Assembly (NCBI GenBank): GCA_900766785.1
Contig: CAAFWT010000172.1
Coordinates: forward strand, 1 to 18,416
Length of the DNA: 18,416 nucleotides
Source of the DNA: an uncultured Paraprevotella sp.
Lineage (GTDB): Bacteria; Bacteroidota; Bacteroidia; Bacteroidales; Bacteroidaceae
Direction of reading: 5' to 3'
Shown here: positions 15,350 to 18,416 of the stretch, one piece after another
How positions within the stretch are numbered: the stretch's first letter is position 1
How the letters are laid out: each line of letters starts with the position of its first letter
Translations under genes and position numbers: made by a program
Notes under the pieces: generated by a model
What the model was told of the DNA's origin: nothing
Database searches by the model: none
Seen by the model: the letters and a program-made list of their open reading frames with translations, nothing else

Positions 15350-17680
15350 TCAATTGGCCAGATTATCCAAGACGGACTCTACGGCTATCTCTTCTTCTGT
15401 CTCCGATTCGTCGGTCTGGCCGCACGGGTCAAATCCTTCGGGAATATCGAAATCTTCTTCTTGAGAATAACCCAAACTCTTGTCGGCAAAGACTTTCATA
15501 AGGAAATAGGCAGAGATAGGCAATGCCGCATTGGCACCCTGACCTATGGCCATGCTGGCGAAATGGATATCACGCTCTTCTCCTCCTACCCAACCTCCGA
15601 AACTAAGGCTTGGCGTGTAACCCACAAACCATCCATCGGAGTTGTCATTTGTGGTTCCTGTCTTTCCTGCCATGGGTACGGTAAGATGATAACGCGCTCT
15701 CATGCGATGTCCCGTACCACTGTCTATGACACCTCTCATGAGAGTGACCATCTTGCAGGCTGCATCTTCAGAGATAACCTCACGTACACGTGGTGTAAAT
15801 TCAGCCACCACATCGCCGTTGCTGTCCTCTATGCGGGTAACATAGAGCGGATATCTGCGCACACCCTTGCGGGCAAAAGCCGTGTAGGCTCCCACCATCT
15901 CGGCCACGGAGATGTCACAAGGACCCAGACAGAGTGCCAGGGAGGGATGGATATCCCTATTGAGGATGCCAAACTCATGTATCAGGCGAACCAGTGCCGC
16001 GGGGGAAAGTTGATTCATAAGCCAGGCAGATATCCAGTTGTTGCTCTGAGCAAGTCCCCACTTCAGAGTAACCATTTCTCCATAACGTGCCTTACTGCCG
16101 TTTCTGGGTGTCCATTCCTTGCCTGCCACATGATAAGTCTGCTGCACATTGGGAGCTTCGTCACACGGACTCCATCCGTTCTCCATGGCAAGAGCATAGA
16201 GATAAGGTTTGATGGTGGAACCCACCTGACGTCGGCCCTGTGTACACATATCATATTGGAAATGCGTATAGTCGAGTCCTCCCACATAGGCTTTCACAGC
16301 ACCGGTCTCGTTGTCCATACACATGAATCCTGCACGGAGGAATGATTTGTAATACTTGATACTGTCCATGGGAGTCATCGTGGTATCCTTGTCTCCATGG
16401 AGGGAATAGACAGTCATCTCCTCAGGTTTGGCGAACGCATCATCTATCTCAGCATCAGAATATCCTGCTGCCTTCATCTGTATGTATCGTGCACTCTGGC
16501 GTTTTGCTCTTTGCAGATCTGCCTTCACCTGTGCAGCAGAAAGGGAAGAGGCATAGGGAGCATTGCGGTTGGAGCGAAGTTCCTTGTTGAAAGCCGTCTG
16601 GAGTTCGCCTGAAACGTGCCCGACAACAGCCTGCTCAGCATAATCCTGCATGCGGCTGTCAATGGTGGTATAAATTTTCAGTCCGTCGGAATACACATTA
16701 TAATGTTCACCGTTGCGATTGGTATTCTTATTGCACCAGCCATACAGAGGATCGGTCTCCCAAGCCAAAGAATCCTCGTAATAATTCTGCCCCTGCCAAC
16801 TGGCATAGTCACTCCTGACGGGTTTCTTGGCCATGAGTACCCTGCGGAGCATCTCTCTGAGATAAGCAGCACTACCTTCCTTATGGTCTACGCGATGGAA
16901 ATTGAGCGTCAACGGTTCGAGAGCCAGCTTCTCACCCTCCTCTTCAGAGAGATAACCGGCCTTGACCATCTGTCCCAAGACAACATTACGGCGGCTCAAA
17001 CAACGATCAGGGAAGCGGACAGGATTGAAGTAACTGGGATTCTTGCACATGCCCACAAGGGATGCACACTCAATCACACTCAAGTCCTTGGGCTCCTTAC
17101 CAAAATAAGTACGGGCAGCTGTTTTGATACCCACAGCATTATGCAGGAAATCGAAGTAGTTGAGATACATACTGATAATCTCTTCCTTCGTATAGAAACG
17201 TTCCAGCTTGATGGCTATGACCCATTCGATAGGTTTCTGCAAGAGACGTTCCTGCACACTTCCCGCCTTGTCAGAATACAACTGCTTGGCGAGCTGCTGA
17301 GTAATGGTGCTTCCTCCGCCTGCACTCTTCTGGCGAAGGAGTCCTCGCTTAACCACGGCACGCAACAAAGCTCTGTAATCCACACCGCTGTGGTCATAAA
17401 AGCGTACATCCTCGGTGGCTATCAAGGCTTGTACGATGGCAGGTGGCAGGTCCTCATACCCCACAAAGATACGGTTAGCCTTGCTATAACTCCACGTTCC
17501 GAGCAACTTACCGTCTGCAGAGATGACCTGAGAGGCAAACTTGTTGACAGGATTCTGCAACTGTTCGATATTGGGCATGTATCCTATATACCCATTGAAA
17601 ATACCATAGAAGACGGCTCCAAGAACAGAAAGTCCAAGGAAAAACAGTACCCATAAAGTGACGAAAAATTTCTTCCGCAT
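15350..17680 (-). CDS. Class A penicillin-binding protein (PBP1A-type)
   Basis: This 776-residue bifunctional peptidoglycan synthase is anchored in the inner membrane by one helix (about residues 6-28) with its active domains in the periplasm. The GT51 glycosyltransferase (about 50-235) has TEDVRFYDHSGVD with catalytic Glu 90, GGSTITQQLAKQ (122-133) and YLNYFDF. The transpeptidase shows all three penicillin-fold motifs: STIK with Ser 488, SNN (546-548) and KTG (673-675). The C-terminus ends in an acidic tail of about 35 residues (many Asp/Glu from about 742), of unknown use. Length and order fit mrcA/ponA-type PBP1A. The gene begins 45 bp after a -7 box (17725-17732), heads the minus-strand run and is followed by kdsB after 34 bp. 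Confidence 0.95.
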   Translation of the reverse strand: MRKKFFVTLWVLFFLGLSVLGAVFYGIFNGYIGYMPNIEQLQNPVNKFASQVISADGKLLGTWSYSKANRIFVGYEDLPPAIVQALIATEDVRFYDHSGVDYRALLRAVVKRGLLRQKSAGGGSTITQQLAKQLYSDKAGSVQERLLQKPIEWVIAIKLERFYTKEEIISMYLNYFDFLHNAVGIKTAARTYFGKEPKDLSVIECASLVGMCKNPSYFNPVRFPDRCLSRRNVVLGQMVKAGYLSEEEGEKLALEPLTLNFHRVDHKEGSAAYLREMLRRVLMAKKPVRSDYASWQGQNYYEDSLAWETDPLYGWCNKNTNRNGEHYNVYSDGLKIYTTIDSRMQDYAEQAVVGHVSGELQTAFNKELRSNRNAPYASSLSAAQVKADLQRAKRQSARYIQMKAAGYSDAEIDDAFAKPEEMTVYSLHGDKDTTMTPMDSIKYYKSFLRAGFMCMDNETGAVKAYVGGLDYTHFQYDMCTQGRRQVGSTIKPYLYALAMENGWSPCDEAPNVQQTYHVAGKEWTPRNGSKARYGEMVTLKWGLAQSNNWISAWLMNQLSPAALVRLIHEFGILNRDIHPSLALCLGPCDISVAEMVGAYTAFARKGVRRYPLYVTRIEDSNGDVVAEFTPRVREVISEDAACKMVTLMRGVIDSGTGHRMRARYHLTVPMAGKTGTTNDNSDGWFVGYTPSLSFGGWVGGEERDIHFASMAIGQGANAALPISAYFLMKVFADKSLGYSQEEDFDIPEGFDPCGQTDESETEEEIAVESVLDNLAN

Positions 17681-17724
17681 AAGGTTCTAAATATAAGGAA
17701 AGGGATGCATACACATCTTAAGGG

Positions 17725-17732
17725 CAAAGATA
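17725..17732 (-). promoter_or_regulatory. -7 box of the PBP-kdsB transcription unit
   Basis: TATCTTTG on the minus strand matches TAnnTTTG and lies 45 bp before the PBP start codon. No TTG is found at the usual 18-20 bp upstream, where the sequence is AT-rich, so the -33 element is weak. Transcription would start near 17719. Confidence 0.55.
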
Positions 17733-17820
17733 CGATTTTTTTATTGAACCCATATAAGGGACAAGCAAAAATGGAATCAGACATGTATCCCTGCATACAA
17801 GCGACCATCCAAAGGGAGCA

Positions 17821-17870
17821 AAAGGCAAAGAACGAAAGAAGTCCCTTCTGCCTTTCGACAAAAGGGACTT
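17821..17870 (-). terminator. Hairpin with possible pseudoknot after the phosphorylase gene
   Basis: In the minus-strand transcript, AAGTCCCTT (17870-17862) pairs perfectly with AAGGGACTT (17847-17839), a 9-bp stem with a 14-base loop. A pyrimidine-rich tail (CTTTCGTTCTTT) follows rather than a pure T-run. The loop contains CGAAAGGCA; its CGAAAG is complementary to CTTTCG just after the stem, and its AAAGGCA to TGCCTTT slightly further on (17827-17821), so a loop-to-tail pseudoknot could form. It lies 63 bp past the phosphorylase stop and is most likely its terminator or a 3' stability element. Confidence 0.5.
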
Positions 17871-17933
17871 ATAAAAGATATCATGTAATGCCGAGAGGAT
17901 TATATACCCATCAGCAACACATCGGGCAACTGA

Positions 17934-18416
17934 TCAGACAAACCACTTCACATAACAGAAATCCTGTCTGTGAGGCAGATTCTCATTCTTGGGATACATA
18001 CGATAGCATACCTTGAAGCTACCGGCATTGTCCAGACCATGAGCTGCTGCAAAGGTGAACTTATTACCATTGCGCTCCACCACACGGAAGGGATCCACAT
18101 GATATACATGGTCCTGACCATCCTTGTCGGTGGTGAGAGTCACCAGTTCCAGACCAACAGCATCATCGAGGCCAGCCTCATCCACCACAATCTGGATGTT
18201 GTACTTCTTGCCTGCCTCCACATTTCCGCTGATGAGTTCTTCACTCTTCTGGATGCTGTCCACATGGATGTCATCCCAATGTGCAGCCACATTCTCCTTC
18301 CATTCGGCAATCTCTCGAGCCAACTTGCAATCATCAGCAGCAAGAGCGTTGTAGCGACTGCGCAAGCGGTTGTAGAACTTATCATAATAGTCGTCCAGCT
18401 GACGCTTCATGGTGTA
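17934..18416 (-). CDS. Glycogen/alpha-glucan phosphorylase, C-terminal part (partial)
   Basis: Only the last 160 residues are in the window; the frame is open to the right edge (YTMKRQL), so the Met at 18410 is internal and not a start. The segment has a helical stretch (DDYYDKFYNRL, REIAEWKENVAAHWDDI) and then a beta-rich domain ending in AGSFKVCYRMYPKN, LPHRQDFCYVKWFV. This matches, from memory, the C-terminal end of Bacteroidetes alpha-glucan family phosphorylases, which release glucose-1-phosphate from glycogen in the cytoplasm. No catalytic residues or the pyridoxal-phosphate lysine can be seen here. With glgB 5 kb away on the same strand, a glycogen role is reasonable. It is separated from the PBP gene by about 250 bp and a hairpin, so the two are probably independent units. 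Confidence 0.75.
   Translation of the reverse strand, partial: YTMKRQLDDYYDKFYNRLRSRYNALAADDCKLAREIAEWKENVAAHWDDIHVDSIQKSEELISGNVEAGKKYNIQIVVDEAGLDDAVGLELVTLTTDKDGQDHVYHVDPFRVVERNGNKFTFAAAHGLDNAGSFKVCYRMYPKNENLPHRQDFCYVKWFV

Larger units (their letters stand above)
17681..17933. other. Intergenic region between phosphorylase and PBP genes
   Basis: This 253-bp gap has no credible gene. It holds the hairpin/pseudoknot element behind the phosphorylase gene (17821-17870) and the PBP -7 box (17725-17732). The stretch 17756-17820 shows nothing recognisable. Confidence 0.7.

Noticed and set aside
15347..17656. Long plus-strand open frames opposite the PBP gene
   Set aside because: They have no start signals or family resemblance and overlap a clear PBP1A gene over their full length.

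Overview
The window looks like chromosomal DNA of a gut- or oral-type Bacteroidales bacterium, most likely Prevotellaceae. The protein families fit this: Bacteroidetes-style AddAB, a DUF6057-like membrane protein, a eukaryote-type (GH13_8) glycogen branching enzyme, and a glycogen phosphorylase with the Bacteroidetes C-terminal domain. The promoters fit too. Most have the Bacteroidetes -7 box TAnnTTTG, several with a TTG about 18-20 bp upstream. Shine-Dalgarno sequences are weak. The genus call is an inference from gene content. No transposase, integrase, phage gene, tRNA, rRNA or CRISPR array is visible, and gene order looks like ordinary core genome.

Layout, left to right. (1) Positions 1-245 are non-coding and hold a tandem array of perfect 12-bp palindromes with an exact 22-bp period. 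(2) 246-6441, plus strand: addA and addB, the two helicase/nuclease subunits for double-strand-break repair. (3) 6452-8014, minus strand: a Wzx-like polysaccharide flippase converging on addB. (4) 8185-9090, plus strand: a WYL-domain regulator divergent from the flippase, with back-to-back promoters between them. (5) 9091-9219: a convergent terminator region, then a small winged-helix protein on the minus strand (9220-9420). (6) 17680 down to 9551, minus strand: a six-gene run of class A penicillin-binding protein, kdsB, a secreted MORN-repeat protein, a YhcH-family protein, glgB and a DUF6057-like membrane protein. Spacings are short and yhcH and glgB overlap; a strong internal promoter sits in front of the MORN gene. 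(7) 17934-18416, minus strand: the C-terminal end of a glycogen phosphorylase running off the window.

How the genes work together. AddA and AddB should form one repair complex. KdsB (CMP-Kdo for lipid A/LPS core), the PBP (peptidoglycan) and possibly the flippase serve the envelope. GlgB and the phosphorylase build and degrade glycogen and flank the envelope genes. YhcH, the MORN protein and the DUF6057-like protein have no assigned role; their place in the transcription unit is the best clue.

The least explained item is the 22-bp-phased palindrome array in front of addAB. Other points worth checking are a lysine-hexad tail on GlgB, a possible pseudoknot after the phosphorylase gene, and promoter evidence that moves several start codons.
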